This document shows, piece after piece, positions 18,176 through 25,836 of a stretch of DNA of 64,000 bases (the stretch's first letter is position 1; every line of letters begins with the position of its first letter). The position numbers were made by a program, and so were the translations under genes. A model generated the notes under the pieces. The model worked only from the letters and a program-made list of their open reading frames with translations. It was not told where the DNA came from and searched no databases. Origin of the DNA: Streptomyces fumanus (lineage in GTDB: Bacteria > Actinomycetota > Actinomycetes > Streptomycetales > Streptomycetaceae); NCBI RefSeq assembly GCF_014655295.1, contig NZ_BNBI01000005.1, positions 434,001-498,000 on the forward strand, read 5' to 3'.

Positions 18176-18904
18176 TCAGGGCCGGGGCCGGAACGCCGCG
18201 CCCTGCGCGGGCGGGCCGCCGCCGATGGTGGTGAGCATCTCCCGGCACAGGTCACGGAGCTTGATGTTGCGGCGCTGGGAGGCCATGCGCAGCAGCCTGA
18301 ACGCCTCGTCGGCGTCGCAGCGCTGCTGGCCCATGATCACGCCGATCGCCTGGTCGATGACGCTGCGGGACTCCATCGCGGTCTGCAGGTCGGTGGCGTA
18401 CTCCTGGGCGTCGGAGAGCCGCTGCGCGAGCGCGATCGCCCCGGTGGCCTGCGCGGCGAGCGCCCGCAGGTTGTCCAGGCCGGCCTCCAGGAAGCCGTCC
18501 ACCGTCGACGAGTACAGGTTGAGCGCGCCGGCCGTGTCGGTGTGGGGGGCGATCGGCAGCGAGGCGGACGACCGGGTCCCGCGGGCGACCGCGTAGGCGG
18601 GGTAGGGGCCCCAGCGGGTCTCGTCGAGCATGTCGCTCACGATGACCTCCCGGCCCGTGCGCAGCGCCTCCAGGCAGGGCCCGTCGTCCTGTCCGTACTG
18701 GGCCTCGTCCAGGTCGGGGGCGATGCCGCCGGCGCTGGCCACGGTCAGCGGGCGGTGCTGCCGCTCCACGGTGATCCCGGTCCCGGCGGCCGTGGGCGCC
18801 ATGGACAGGGCGCGCTCCGCGAGCATCTGGAGGAACTGTTCGAGGGAGTCGGTGCTCAGCAGGAGTGAGGTCACGTCTGGGAGCCCGTGCGCCTGGTCGG
18901 TCAT
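18176..18904 (-). CDS. GAF-ANTAR transcriptional antiterminator
   Basis: The 242-residue protein has an N-terminal GAF-like sensor (about 20-165, with [19 protein letters not shown] and SSASLPI). A C-terminal ANTAR RNA-binding domain (about 180-235) follows, with [24 protein letters not shown] and the conserved aromatic/hydrophobic helices. ANTAR proteins bind dual hexaloop RNA hairpins and prevent termination. This architecture is common in Streptomyces and is often stress-linked. ATG 18904 with GGAAG nine bases upstream is chosen over 18928. No target hairpin pair was identified nearby. Confidence 0.88.
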   Translation of the reverse strand: MTDQAHGLPDVTSLLLSTDSLEQFLQMLAERALSMAPTAAGTGITVERQHRPLTVASAGGIAPDLDEAQYGQDDGPCLEALRTGREVIVSDMLDETRWGPYPAYAVARGTRSSASLPIAPHTDTAGALNLYSSTVDGFLEAGLDNLRALAAQATGAIALAQRLSDAQEYATDLQTAMESRSVIDQAIGVIMGQQRCDADEAFRLLRMASQRRNIKLRDLCREMLTTIGGGPPAQGAAFRPRP

Positions 18905-19202
18905 GATGTCTCGCTTCCTTCGGGGCACCCGGCCCGTGGGCCGGCGTCCTGGACGGTCACCGGGGACGACGGTATGCGACCCGAGGAGAGGTCTCCGGCG
19001 GGGCCGGCCGACCGGTCCGGCCGGAGACGGACCTGACGGCGGCCGCTCCTGCCACTATGCCTCGCCCACCGGCCCCGAGGCGTCATCCCGCCGTGACGGC
19101 GGGCCCCGGAGGCCGGGAATGCGGCCGGGGGCCAGATGGTTGAACGGTGCGTCTGACGTGTTCGAGTCAATCGGCTCGGGCGGTGGACGGAAGGAGCACC
19201 TC

Positions 19203-19367
19203 ATGGCACGCGCCACCACGCGACCGGTCGTCAAGCTGAAGTCGACGGCCGGCACCGGGGTCACCTATGTGACCCGCAAGAACCGACTGAACGACCCCGA
19301 CCGGCTGGTCCTGCGCAAGTACGACCCGGTGGCCGGCGGGCACGTCCTCTTCCGCGAGGAACGCTGA
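19203..19367 (+). CDS. rpmG: 50S ribosomal protein L33, cysteine-free paralogue
   Basis: The 54-residue protein ([36 protein letters not shown]) is bacterial L33. It lacks the two CxxC zinc knuckles of the C+ form, so it is the zinc-independent type. Streptomyces carry several L33 genes, and C- forms often replace C+ forms when zinc is scarce. It stands alone, with GGAAGGAG seven bases upstream of ATG 19203. I did not see a Zur-type palindrome in its upstream region, so zinc regulation is not supported here. Confidence 0.93.
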   Translation: MARATTRPVVKLKSTAGTGVTYVTRKNRLNDPDRLVLRKYDPVAGGHVLFREER

Positions 19368-19373
19368 CCCCCC

Positions 19374-19407
19374 GCCCCGTCCGCGCCCCGCACGGCGCGG
19401 GCGGGGC
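19374..19407. terminator. Bidirectional terminator between rpmG and tetR
   Basis: gccccgtccgcgcc (19374-19387) pairs with ggcgcgggcggggc (19394-19407) over 14 bp with one G-U pair and a six-base loop, between two convergent genes. Confidence 0.75.
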
Positions 19408-19421
19408 GCACGCGGGTGCGG

Positions 19422-20000
19422 TCAGGGCGCGGGCGCGGACATCGCGCGCAGGCCCCGGTCGGCGAAGTCGATCAGCCACTCGAAGCTCTCGTCGATGTCC
19501 GCGCTCCAGCGGAAGCCTCCGGCCGACTGGAGGGTGGCGAAGCCGTGGCAGAGGCTGCGCAGGGTGCGCAGGGCGTGGTCCACGTCGGACTCCGCGACGG
19601 CGTAGCCGCGCAGCACCGCGGTGAACGCGCCGAGCAGCTTCCGGCCCGCGGCGGCCACCGGATCGTCGGGGCCGGACGGCTCCACCCCGATCGTCGCGGC
19701 GTACCGCCCGGGGTGGGCGAGGACATAGCCGCGGAAGGCGCGGGCCGCGGCGGCCAGGGCGTCGCGGCCCGCGTACCCCTGGACCGCGCCGCCGACGGCG
19801 TCGGCCGCCTCGCCGAGGGTGAGGGCGGCGATCCGCCGGGTGAGGTCGTCCTGGCCGGACACGTGCTTGTAGAGGGAGGGCGTGCGCACGCCCAGCTTCT
19901 CGGCCAGCAGTCCCATCGTCAGCCCGGCGGCGCCGACCTCGTCGGCGAGGGCGGCGCCGGCCGCCACCACCGCCGCCGGGTCCAGGCCCGCCCTAGGCAC
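19422..20000 (-). CDS. TetR-family regulator with WHG-type C-terminal domain
   Basis: The 192-residue protein has an N-terminal HTH (about 8-55, LTMGLLAEKLGVRTPSLYKHV). A C-terminal ligand domain ending in ADIDESFEWLIDFADRGL is typical of the TetR_C_33/WHG group. Its start overlaps the end of the upstream alpha/beta hydrolase gene by eight bases, so both are one operon. Two operator-like palindromes sit in front of the operon, so autoregulation and release by a hydrolase substrate or product is likely. Confidence 0.88.
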   Translation of the reverse strand: MPRAGLDPAAVVAAGAALADEVGAAGLTMGLLAEKLGVRTPSLYKHVSGQDDLTRRIAALTLGEAADAVGGAVQGYAGRDALAAAARAFRGYVLAHPGRYAATIGVEPSGPDDPVAAAGRKLLGAFTAVLRGYAVAESDVDHALRTLRSLCHGFATLQSAGGFRWSADIDESFEWLIDFADRGLRAMSAPAP

Positions 20001-20829
20001 GGGCCGCCTCCGGCCGCAGGAAGGCGAGCACCAGCGACGCCACCCGGTCGGGGAACTGGTCGTGCGGATAGTGCCCGGCGCCCTCGATCAGCTCCAGACG
20101 GCCGAGGCCGGGCGGCAGCGCCCCGACGACCGCCGCGCCCTCGGCGCCCGGGTCGGCCCAGTCCGGATCGAGCGTGCCCATCACCACCAGGACCGGGCAG
20201 CGCACGTCCGCCAGGCGCGCGCCGGCGTCGGCCGGGGTGCTGCGGCCCATGCCGCGCAGGGCGTTCATCCGGCCGGGCTCGCGCAGCAGCGCGTCGATAC
20301 GGGCCAGCCGCTCCGCCCAGTGGGCCGGTTTCGCGCCCGGATAGGCCACGTCGAGGTACGAGCGCCAGAGCCGCGCGCTGCCGAACAGGCCCGCGCCCAG
20401 CAACCGGATCATGCCCCGGCGGAACCGGCGCACCCGCAGGTCGGCGAGGCGCACCGACTGCTCGCGGGTGAACGGCGCCAGCTCGACGACGGCGGTGACC
20501 AGCGAGGGTTCCCGGGCCGCGGCGATGGTGGCGGCGCCGCCGGAGACCGAGTGGCCGACGAGCACGGCCGGGCCGCCCAGATGGCGGACGACGGCGAGCA
20601 GGTCGCCGGCGAGGGCGGTGCGGCTCCACTCCGGCCAGTCGGCGCTGGACTCGCCGCAGCCGCGCAGGTCGACGGCGGCGACCCGGTACCCCGCGGCGAC
20701 CAGCGGGGGGATCACCGCCCGGTACGCGGCACGGCTGTCGCCCATGCCGTGCGCGAGCACGATCAGCGGGCCGGCGCCCGTCACCTCGTACGCGATGGTG
20801 CCGCCGTCGACGGCGAGGTACTCGGTCAT
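19993..20829 (-). CDS. Alpha/beta-fold hydrolase
   Basis: The 278-residue hydrolase has an oxyanion motif AHGMGDSRA, nucleophile elbow VGHSVSGG (Ser), acid GTLDPDW (Asp) and GAGHYPHD (His). This is a complete catalytic triad of the epoxide-hydrolase/esterase type. ATG 20829 is preferred because GGGGGGAAG lies just upstream; the longer opening at 20892 would run through the operator. The substrate is unknown. Co-transcribed with the TetR gene that follows. Confidence 0.88.
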   Translation of the reverse strand: MTEYLAVDGGTIAYEVTGAGPLIVLAHGMGDSRAAYRAVIPPLVAAGYRVAAVDLRGCGESSADWPEWSRTALAGDLLAVVRHLGGPAVLVGHSVSGGAATIAAAREPSLVTAVVELAPFTREQSVRLADLRVRRFRRGMIRLLGAGLFGSARLWRSYLDVAYPGAKPAHWAERLARIDALLREPGRMNALRGMGRSTPADAGARLADVRCPVLVVMGTLDPDWADPGAEGAAVVGALPPGLGRLELIEGAGHYPHDQFPDRVASLVLAFLRPEAARA

Positions 20830-20844
20830 GGCTTCCCCCCATGT

Positions 20845-20880
20845 GGCTAATGTTGTTAGCCACAAGCTAACGCCATTAGC
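20845..20880 (-). promoter_or_regulatory. Twin TetR-type operators of the hydrolase-tetR operon
   Basis: Two palindromes with the same TTAGC/GCTAA half site sit in tandem: ggctaa-tgttg-ttagcc (20845-20861) and gctaa-cgcca-ttagc (20866-20880). Centres are 20 bases apart, about two helical turns, right upstream of the hydrolase start. The second overlaps the stop codon of the upstream XRE gene. They are AT-rich islands in GC-rich DNA. Confidence 0.75.
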
Positions 20881-22126
20881 CGTTTTCGTCAACGGGTGCG
20901 TCCGGGGCGCGGACGTCGGCCAGGGTGGTGGCGAGGGACTGCCAGATGTGGGCCGCCAGGTCGAGGTTGCGGGACTCCGTCGCCTCCCGGCCGAGCCGTT
21001 GCAGGACCGCGATGCCCTCGTCGACCCGGCCGGCCAGGATCGCCAGTTGGCCGTCGAGGACCCGCAGCCGCACGCGGTCGCGGTAGGACAGCCGCAGGTC
21101 CTCGTCGCCGAGCAGGGCGCGGCTGAGCGCCCGGGCCCGGTCGAAGTCTCCCTGGTGGAAGGCGAGATGGGCCTGGAGGGCGCGCAGTTCCTGGATCTGC
21201 AGCGGGGTGCCGATCAGGTCCAGGACGGAGGCGGCCTCGCCCAGCCAGCGGCCGGCCGCCGCCACCCGGGGCGGTGACATCTGCAGCGCGGCGGCCGTGG
21301 CGGCGGCCCGCAGCCGGGTCCACAGGACCGGGTCGTCCTTGCCCTGGAGGAGTTCCAGGGCCGTCTCCAGTCGGGCCTGGGCGGTGGCGTGGTCGCCCTG
21401 GCGGTTGCTGACCATGGCGGCGGTCCACAGCGCCTCGGCCGCCTGGGCCGGTGCGGCGCCGGGCAGCAGGTCCCGCTCCAGCTCCGCCACGTGCCGGCCG
21501 GCCGTCTCCAGTCGGCCCAGCTCCGTCTCGATGCTGATCAGCACCATCAGGGCGGCCGTGGTGTCGGACGCGGACAACTGCTCGGCGCGGGCGATGGCCA
21601 GGGCCTCCACGGCCGCCGGCTCCGCCGCGCGCATGTCGCCGAGGGCGCGGGTGCAGCGGGCGTACCGCACCCGGGACCGGGCGCGCAGCTCGGCGGCTCC
21701 CAACCGGTCGCTCAGCTCGATCAGTTCCTCCAGCAGTGCGTGCTCCCGCTGGTAGTCGCCCTCGCGGCCGGCCGCGCGGCTCAGCAGCCACAGGGCCTGC
21801 CAGCGGGCGGCGGGATCGTCCCCCGGGTCCTCCTCGACCGCGCGGCTGATGGCCGCGGTGTCGTCCACGCCGGGCGGCGCCGACGCCACGGCGGCCAGCA
21901 CACCGGTCAGGGACCTGCTCCGGTCGGGCCCGGTCAGCGCGGACGGGTCGACGCCGAGGCGCTCCGCTAGATAGGCCACCGCCCGTTCGGTGGGCCGCCG
22001 TTCGCCCGACTCGAGGCGTGACAGATATCCCGTCGACATGCCGTCGCCGACGAGGCTCGCCTGGCTCAGGCCCCGCTCCAGCCGGAGCCTCTTCAGCCGG
22101 CGGCCGAAATGCGGCTGCGCGAGCAT
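20876..22126 (-). CDS. XRE-family regulator with TPR-like C-terminal region
   Basis: The 416-residue protein has an N-terminal HTH (about 5-65: FGRRLKRLRLERGLSQ and STGYLSRLESGERRP). About 330 residues of helical repeats follow, with alternating AEALAIARAE and ARLETALELL style helices typical of TPR/SARP-like scaffolds. This is a common Streptomyces regulator type that may sense a peptide or protein. ATG 22126 has AGAGGGGGGAG immediately upstream, and an earlier in-frame start at 22252 is not supported. Target unknown. It is divergent from the PAS-LuxR gene across a 620-base non-coding region. Confidence 0.8.
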   Translation of the reverse strand: MLAQPHFGRRLKRLRLERGLSQASLVGDGMSTGYLSRLESGERRPTERAVAYLAERLGVDPSALTGPDRSRSLTGVLAAVASAPPGVDDTAAISRAVEEDPGDDPAARWQALWLLSRAAGREGDYQREHALLEELIELSDRLGAAELRARSRVRYARCTRALGDMRAAEPAAVEALAIARAEQLSASDTTAALMVLISIETELGRLETAGRHVAELERDLLPGAAPAQAAEALWTAAMVSNRQGDHATAQARLETALELLQGKDDPVLWTRLRAAATAAALQMSPPRVAAAGRWLGEAASVLDLIGTPLQIQELRALQAHLAFHQGDFDRARALSRALLGDEDLRLSYRDRVRLRVLDGQLAILAGRVDEGIAVLQRLGREATESRNLDLAAHIWQSLATTLADVRAPDAPVDENG

Positions 22127-22746
22127 CTCCCCCCTCTGGTCCGATGGTCGTGCGTGAATCAAGACCTCCGTCCCCGGCCCGTCCGGTCGGGCGTGTGGAG
22201 TTGTCAACACTTTATGGAGCACTTGACAGGGCGGCAAGTCGTTATGCGACACGGTGAGTTGCCAGCTCAGAGGGGTTGCCGGGCCCTCCGGACGGATCTT
22301 GGGCGACGACTGTGCAACGGTCGAATCACGATGTTCCGAAAGGAAGTTGACAGGTTGCCCAGGTCACCTGGCAAAGCCTTGTCAGGTCAGTTGCCGACCT
22401 TTACTCTCAAGGTGCCGTCTCGATGCGATCCCCCAACTCGTCTCGTGGAGGTTCTCGTGCCGCCTCACGCCCGTCCGGGCTCATCGCGCAGGTCGAACGG
22501 CGAGATCGAATGGCCCTGACAACGTTATCCGGGTGCCCGGCCGCACCGGCTCCCGTTCCCTTTCAGCCCCTCTTGCTCCACCACCCCTGATCCCCGCACG
22601 ACGCGGAGTCCCGGCCGCGGTCACCGACGTGGTGCCGCGCGCCGGCCCGGACGCCTGCCGACACCCCGGCAGCGGCGTACCGGTCAACTCCGCGCCCGCG
22701 ACCCCTTCCCCGGCCCCCCACGCTCAGGAAGAAGGACGGTACGTCC
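22127..22746. promoter_or_regulatory. Long divergent regulatory region between XRE and PAS-LuxR genes
   Basis: This 620-base stretch is locally AT-richer than its surroundings and holds several TTGACA-like hexamers (22202-22207 on the minus strand; 22223-22228 and 22347-22352 on the plus). A long imperfect dyad runs from TTGACAGG (22347) to CCTTGTCA (22384), with an inner ttgcccagg-tca-cctggcaa. Downstream, TTGTCA (22379-22384) and TTTACT (22400-22405) could form a promoter with a short spacer. No credible protein-coding frame is visible. Confidence 0.45.
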
Positions 22747-23436
22747 GTGGCGACCACGAGTTTCCCCGACGCCTCGCCCCGCAAGGAGAACCAGCCCCAC
22801 CGCACCGCCGCGGGCGGCGCACCGCTCGGTGCCGCCTCCCGGGGTGCCTGCACCGCCCATGTGTCCCCCGGGGACCTGCTCGTCACCGCCGCGGACCCGG
22901 CGTTCGCCCGCCAGTTCGGCCTGGGCGCCGACGAGATACGCGGCCACGGCCTCGCCGACCTGCTCCGTTCCGCCGGCCCCGCACCGCTGCGGGAGCAGTT
23001 CGCCGCCCTCTGCTCGGGACGCCGCCGGCGCGTCACGGACCGGGTCACCGGCCGGGACGGCGACGGCCGCGCCTTCGCCGCCGAGATGACCGGGACCGCC
23101 ACCCGCGATGCCACGGGCGAGACCGTCCGGATCGTCGTCCTGCTGCGCCGCACCGGGGACGCGCGGCGGCCGGAGCACGGCACCGCGCCGGGCGCCGGAC
23201 CGGTGCTCAGCGCCCTCGACGCCCAGGTCCTGGAGGGCGTGGCGAGCGGCGAGTCCACGGTGCAGATGGCCTCCCGTCTCTATCTGAGCCGGCAGGGGAT
23301 CGAGTACCGGGTCGGGCAGATGCTGCGCCGGTTCGACGCGCCCAACCGGCCCGCCCTGGTGGCACGGGCGCACGCGCTGGGGATGTTCGCCACCGGCCAG
23401 TGGCCGCCGCGCGTCCTGCCCGAACACGTGAGGTGA
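22747..23436 (+). CDS. PAS-LuxR regulator (PimM/FscRI-like)
   Basis: The 229-residue protein has a PAS-like sensor region (about 40-135, VSPGDLLVTAADPAFARQFG). A LuxR-type HTH (about 155-215) has ESTVQMASRLYLSRQGIEYR and VGQMLRRFDAPNRPALVARA. The SRQGIEYRV helix is characteristic of the PAS-LuxR regulators of polyene clusters (PimM, FscRI). FscRI of the candicidin cluster is known to switch on antimycin genes in S. albus. Here such a gene lies beside antBA, and matching operator-like sites lie between antB and antC. GTG 22747 is preceded by AAGAAGGA. Confidence 0.85.
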   Translation: MATTSFPDASPRKENQPHRTAAGGAPLGAASRGACTAHVSPGDLLVTAADPAFARQFGLGADEIRGHGLADLLRSAGPAPLREQFAALCSGRRRRVTDRVTGRDGDGRAFAAEMTGTATRDATGETVRIVVLLRRTGDARRPEHGTAPGAGPVLSALDAQVLEGVASGESTVQMASRLYLSRQGIEYRVGQMLRRFDAPNRPALVARAHALGMFATGQWPPRVLPEHVR

Positions 23437-23506
23437 CCCGGACCGGGGTATGACGGCCGTGGCGGTGCGCACCGCCACGGCCGCCGTCGTCCCGCCGCCC
23501 GGTGCC

Positions 23507-24025
23507 TCACGCCGCCGAGGGCTGCCACGCCTCCTGGAACCGGCGGCGGGCACGGAACAGACGGGAGCGGACGGTGCCCACGGGCAGGGCGAGCACCTCG
23601 GCCATCTCCTCCTCGTTCAGCCCGTACACGCGCAGGGTGAGGACCTGGCGGTGCGCCTGGGAGAGCCGCTCCAGCACATCGCTGATGTGGACGGCGTCCA
23701 GGGGGTTGGTCTCCTGCCGCGACTCCATCTGCGAGCAGGTGCGTTCCTCGCCGTAGCGCTTGGCGGTGCGGACGGCCTCGCGGACCGTCACCGAGCGCAC
23801 CCAGCCGTAGAACGCCGCCGGTTCGCGCAGCGAGCCCAGGCCGCGGTAGATGGCGAGCAGCGCCTCCTGCGTGGCGTCGGCACCGTCGTCGTGGGTGATG
23901 GACCGGCAGATGCGCGCCACGTAGGGCGTGATGTGGGTCAGCAGGTGGTTCATCGCCTGCTCGTCGCCCGACTGGGCGCGGGGCAGCAGGGTCAGGGGGG
24001 AGGGGAGTTCGGTGACGGTGGTCAT
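23507..24025 (-). CDS. antA: Orphan ECF sigma factor AntA
   Basis: The 172-residue sigma factor has region 2 (about 20-90: MNHLLTHITPYVARICRSI, DATQEALLAIYRGL) and region 4 (about 115-165: LERLSQAHRQVLTLRVYGLN, VGTVRSRLFRARRRF). There is no anti-sigma partner next to it. It sits downstream of the acyltransferase antB, as in antimycin clusters, where sigma-AntA drives antGF and antHIJKLMNO. The C-terminus ends PSAA: the terminal Ala-Ala resembles the ClpXP degron reported for sigma-AntA. ATG 24025 has AAGGAG 12 bases upstream; longer openings in this frame are shadows of antB. Confidence 0.88.
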   Translation of the reverse strand: MTTVTELPSPLTLLPRAQSGDEQAMNHLLTHITPYVARICRSITHDDGADATQEALLAIYRGLGSLREPAAFYGWVRSVTVREAVRTAKRYGEERTCSQMESRQETNPLDAVHISDVLERLSQAHRQVLTLRVYGLNEEEMAEVLALPVGTVRSRLFRARRRFQEAWQPSAA

Positions 24026-24087
24026 GGCGGGGGAGGGCTCCTTACGGCGGCCGGGCCGGCGGGTGCGTGAGCGGGGAGGGGGCGGGC

Positions 24088-25386
24088 TCAGCCCGCGGCC
24101 GCGTGGACGCGCTCGGGTTCCGCCGCGTGCGCGAAGCCGAGCAGCGTCTCGCGCACGTCGTCGCGGAACGCCCGCATGAAGGCGGGGCTGAAGCAGGCGG
24201 TGAAGTGCGGGAACTCGATGGCGAGCCGGCCCTCGAAGGAGACCACGCACGCCATGACGGGGCTCCGGCCGGCTCCGGGGAAGTACTCCTCGCGGCCCGG
24301 CACCAGACGGACGTCGACCGCCCGCAGCCCCTCCGGCAGCCTCGGGCCGGGGACGACACCCATGTTGGTGACGATCACGGTGGCCAGTTGCAGCGCCGGG
24401 TTGCGGGGGATCTCGGGGGTGATGCGCAGCTCGTGGAAGTGGTCGCCCCGGGCGAGGAAGCCGGTCAGCCGGGCGTGGACGGTGCGGGCCAGCTCCAGGT
24501 GGTCCGGGGACCCGGACACCTCCAGCGTCTGCAGGTGGGTGGTGACGGCCGGGACCATCTCGGAGGCGGGCCGCGGCGGTGACAGCCGGGAGCGCAGGTC
24601 GACGGGGGAGAGGCAGCCCAGGGTGCGGGGACCGTCGCCGTCGAGCCGCCGCCGGGCGGTGTCCAGCAGGGCCGCGGCGATCAGCGCGTGCACGGAGAGA
24701 CCGGCACCGCGCGCGGTGTCGCGCAGCCGTGCGGTGAGACCGGTGTCCAGGGTGAGCCGGCGCACCTCGATGTGCCCGTCGGTGTCCTGGGGCCGTACGT
24801 CGTAGGGCACCAGCTCCACGGGGTGGCGCCGCGCCCGCTCGGTGCGGGCGTCGAGGTACGCGGCGGTGGCGGCGGCGTCGGCCGGGGGCAGCGACTCGCT
24901 GATCGGTCGCGGCCACCGCGGTACGTCGCCGGCCGGGGCGTGGGGGAGGGGCTCGCCGCCGACCAGGGCGCGGTAGCGGTCCCACAGGGCGTTGTGCAGG
25001 GCGATGCTGCTGTGGCCGTCGGTGACGGTGTGGTCGATCAGCAGGACGAACAGGTGGCTGTCCCCGTCCGGGGCGCTGACCAGCGCGGCACGGCTCAGCG
25101 GGCCGCCGACGGGCAGCGGGCGGTTCAGCTCGGCCGCGTAGGCGGTCTCCGGGTCGCCGGTGCGGGTGGCCAGCCGGGGCCGCTCGTCCTCGTCGAGCAG
25201 GCGCAGCACGTATCCCGCGCCGTCCTCGGCGATGCGGGACCGCAGGGTCGGGTGGTCCTGCGTCATGGCGTCGAACGCGGCCGACAGCGCCGCCACGTCG
25301 ACGCGTCCGCGCAGCAGGCAGGAGAGGACGGCCCTGCTTCTCTGGCCCACGTAGAGCGTCTCGACCGGACACAGCGCACGGAACAT
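24088..25386 (-). CDS. antB: Condensation-fold acyltransferase AntB
   Basis: The 432-residue stand-alone condensation/PapA-type acyltransferase has active-site motif DHTVTDG near residue 120 (second His and Asp of HHxxxDG kept, first His replaced by Asp) and a C-terminal half with VIVTNMGVVPGPRL. In antimycin biosynthesis AntB esterifies the C8 hydroxyl of the dilactone with varied acyl-CoAs. It is divergent from antC and 62 bases upstream of antA, forming antBA. Two PAS-LuxR-box-like palindromes lie in its promoter region. Confidence 0.85.
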   Translation of the reverse strand: MFRALCPVETLYVGQRSRAVLSCLLRGRVDVAALSAAFDAMTQDHPTLRSRIAEDGAGYVLRLLDEDERPRLATRTGDPETAYAAELNRPLPVGGPLSRAALVSAPDGDSHLFVLLIDHTVTDGHSSIALHNALWDRYRALVGGEPLPHAPAGDVPRWPRPISESLPPADAAATAAYLDARTERARRHPVELVPYDVRPQDTDGHIEVRRLTLDTGLTARLRDTARGAGLSVHALIAAALLDTARRRLDGDGPRTLGCLSPVDLRSRLSPPRPASEMVPAVTTHLQTLEVSGSPDHLELARTVHARLTGFLARGDHFHELRITPEIPRNPALQLATVIVTNMGVVPGPRLPEGLRAVDVRLVPGREEYFPGAGRSPVMACVVSFEGRLAIEFPHFTACFSPAFMRAFRDDVRETLLGFAHAAEPERVHAAAG

Positions 25387-25836
25387 GCCGTCAGCTCTCT
25401 TTCACTCGTTCATTTCGGACACCCACGGCCCGGGAACCGGTCGGCCGGAACCGGCGGACCGCAGGGGGGAATCGGAACGCTGTCGAGACTGCACCGCGCG
25501 GCGTGGCCGAATCCAGCCGGGAACCCGGCCGACGGCGAACTCGCGTGAATTCCCTAGAAGTTGGTTTGTCCGGCGCACTCCCTCGCCCGCGATACTCCAG
25601 GGAATTCCCTGAACCGGCGCCCCGGGGACGGTCCGGCCTTGACCCGGCCGGTGCCGGTGCCGCACCGTCGTGTGCCGGGAAATCCGGGCCGGGTGACCTG
25701 CTTCCCCGTCCGGACGTGCGGCCTTTCCGCATCCCCGCTCCGCGCATCCCGCGCGCGGGCGGCGGCCGCCCCCGTTCCGATCCGGCCGGGCCTTCGCCGT
25801 CCGGGACATTACGGCTTGCCACGTGAGGGTTGTGCT
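25387..25836. promoter_or_regulatory. Divergent antB-antC promoter region with two PAS-LuxR boxes
   Basis: The 450-base non-coding region contains cgcgtgaattccctag (25542-25557) and ccagggaattccctga (25597-25612). They match the PimM-type operator CTVGGGAWWTCCCBAG at 14/16 and 13/16 positions, and their centres are 55 bases apart. A weaker gccgggaaatccgggc lies at 25674. One strong box toward each gene fits FscRI-like control of antBA and antCD. No protein gene is seen here. Confidence 0.7.

Noticed and set aside
19130..19202. Zur box before rpmG
   Set aside because: A Cys-free L33 suggested zinc control, but no TGAAAATnATTTTCA-like palindrome is visible.
22254..22746. Plus-strand protein gene in the long regulatory gap
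   Set aside because: Frame composition is atypical (many Cys/Ser/Arg), no Shine-Dalgarno, no family; it runs out of frame into the PAS-LuxR gene.
25674..25689. Third PAS-LuxR box in the antB-antC region
   Set aside because: Only about 10 of 16 positions match and the right half is poor.
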